DNA of 64,000 bases from Bacteroides fragilis. GTDB taxonomy: Bacteria > Bacteroidota > Bacteroidia > Bacteroidales > DTGW01. Position 1 is the first letter of the stretch; every line of letters begins with the position of its first letter. Shown here piece by piece: positions 63,710 to 64,000 of this stretch. The stretch spans positions 26,635-90,634 of the forward strand of contig CAMDBI010000013.1 of NCBI GenBank assembly GCA_945889005.1. Reading direction: 5' to 3'. The notes below the pieces were generated by a model that was not told the origin of the DNA, did no database searches, and saw nothing but the letters and a program-made list of their open reading frames with translations. The translations under genes and the position numbers were made by a program.

Positions 63710-63853
63710 TTATTCTTTTTCACTTAATAATTCAATTAATAAGTCTTCTGTAAGACCTGTTTTTTGGGCTTCTTTATTAAGGTTTTGTTGCGATAATACA
63801 AAAGAGTTTATTTTTCCAGTAACTATAAATTCTTTAAGTATACTGTTTACCAC
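63710..63853 (-). CDS. Possible 47-residue protein or gene fragment
   Basis: From a GTG at 63853 the frame reads VNSILKEFIVTGKINSFVLS and ends TEDLLIELLSEKE. It has protein-like composition (alternating charged and hydrophobic residues of a helical protein) but no promoter, and a stop lies just upstream with the same frame open beyond to the window end. It may be the C-terminal part of a decayed antitoxin-like gene. The remaining bases to 64000 hold nothing I can name. Confidence 0.3.
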   Translation of the reverse strand: MVNSILKEFIVTGKINSFVLSQQNLNKEAQKTGLTEDLLIELLSEKE

Positions 63854-64000
63854 CTAAAACGAGCGATTTAAACTAAAAAAAGTAAAAGATAGTTTGCTTA
63901 ATATATTATTAATGAGTATCTTAGTGGTGTCAAACAAATAAAAACACACATCACCATTGAGGTGAGCAACACTATCTTTTATGGCAGCTAAGATAACCAA

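Overview
The window looks like a chromosome segment from a low-GC member of the Bacteroidota, probably Bacteroidales or a near relative. The evidence is type IX secretion (T9SS) sorting domains on several secreted proteins, a PorP/SprF protein, a CHU_C-type gliding/T9SS type B C-terminus, a PorE-like OmpA protein, futalosine-type menaquinone synthesis (MqnE), RluB with a long basic N-tail, and several promoters matching the Bacteroidota -7 box TAnnTTTG. Core genes are visibly rich in TCG and TCGA words; accessory genes are not.

Layout. 1-7220 (all minus): end of a POT peptide transporter, a T9SS cargo protein, a PASTA protein, MqnE, an FAD amine-oxidase-like protein, a DRE-TIM aldolase and a PchB-like chorismate mutase. 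7392-7921: ParE-type toxin and antitoxin. 8009-11368 (minus): a ribosome-assembly cluster of Der, Era and RluB, divergent from glmM and meaB (11427-14029). 14030-17560: accessory block with a class II Fic protein, an AraC/GyrI-like regulator, a GNAT/YoaP protein and a broken DUF4332 gene. 17554-27664: Tpx, a TPR-SpoIIE-REC phosphatase with a SiaC-like partner and an OmpL47 protein, a PorE-like protein and GcvP. 27780-34201: second accessory block with VapBC, a dead AbiEii gene, palindromic elements, two T9SS proteins, a RAYT transposase and four copies of a multi-hairpin repeat interleaved with small orphan or truncated genes.

34501-44553: housekeeping and envelope genes (MBL hydrolase, Pcm, Gfo/Idh oxidoreductase, priming sugar transferase, Nudix hydrolase, NadC, DUF4783, RlmH) and a 1229-residue histidine kinase. 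44613-55838: a probable T9SS/surface operon with a giant glycine-rich CHU_C protein, PorP/SprF, a PD40-PKD protein, an unknown exported protein, and a Reg_prop-Y_Y_Y-SpoIIE sensor phosphatase. 55852-62435: SNF2 helicase, LysM/periplasmic-binding protein, ECF sigma factor and DUF3109. 62644-63350: HEPN/MNT pair. The last 650 bases hold only fragments.

The most unusual content is intergenic. The RAYT gene is flanked by and interleaved with ~190-bp repeats whose central hairpin shows compensatory base-pair changes between copies. Separately, four sequence-unrelated elements share one design: 7- or 8-bp degenerate units repeated in phase and then inverted. One of these supplies the C-terminus of chorismate mutase, the stop of RluB and the apparent N-terminus of Era. 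No CRISPR array, tRNA, rRNA or riboswitch was seen. All assignments come from reading the sequence; no database search was run.
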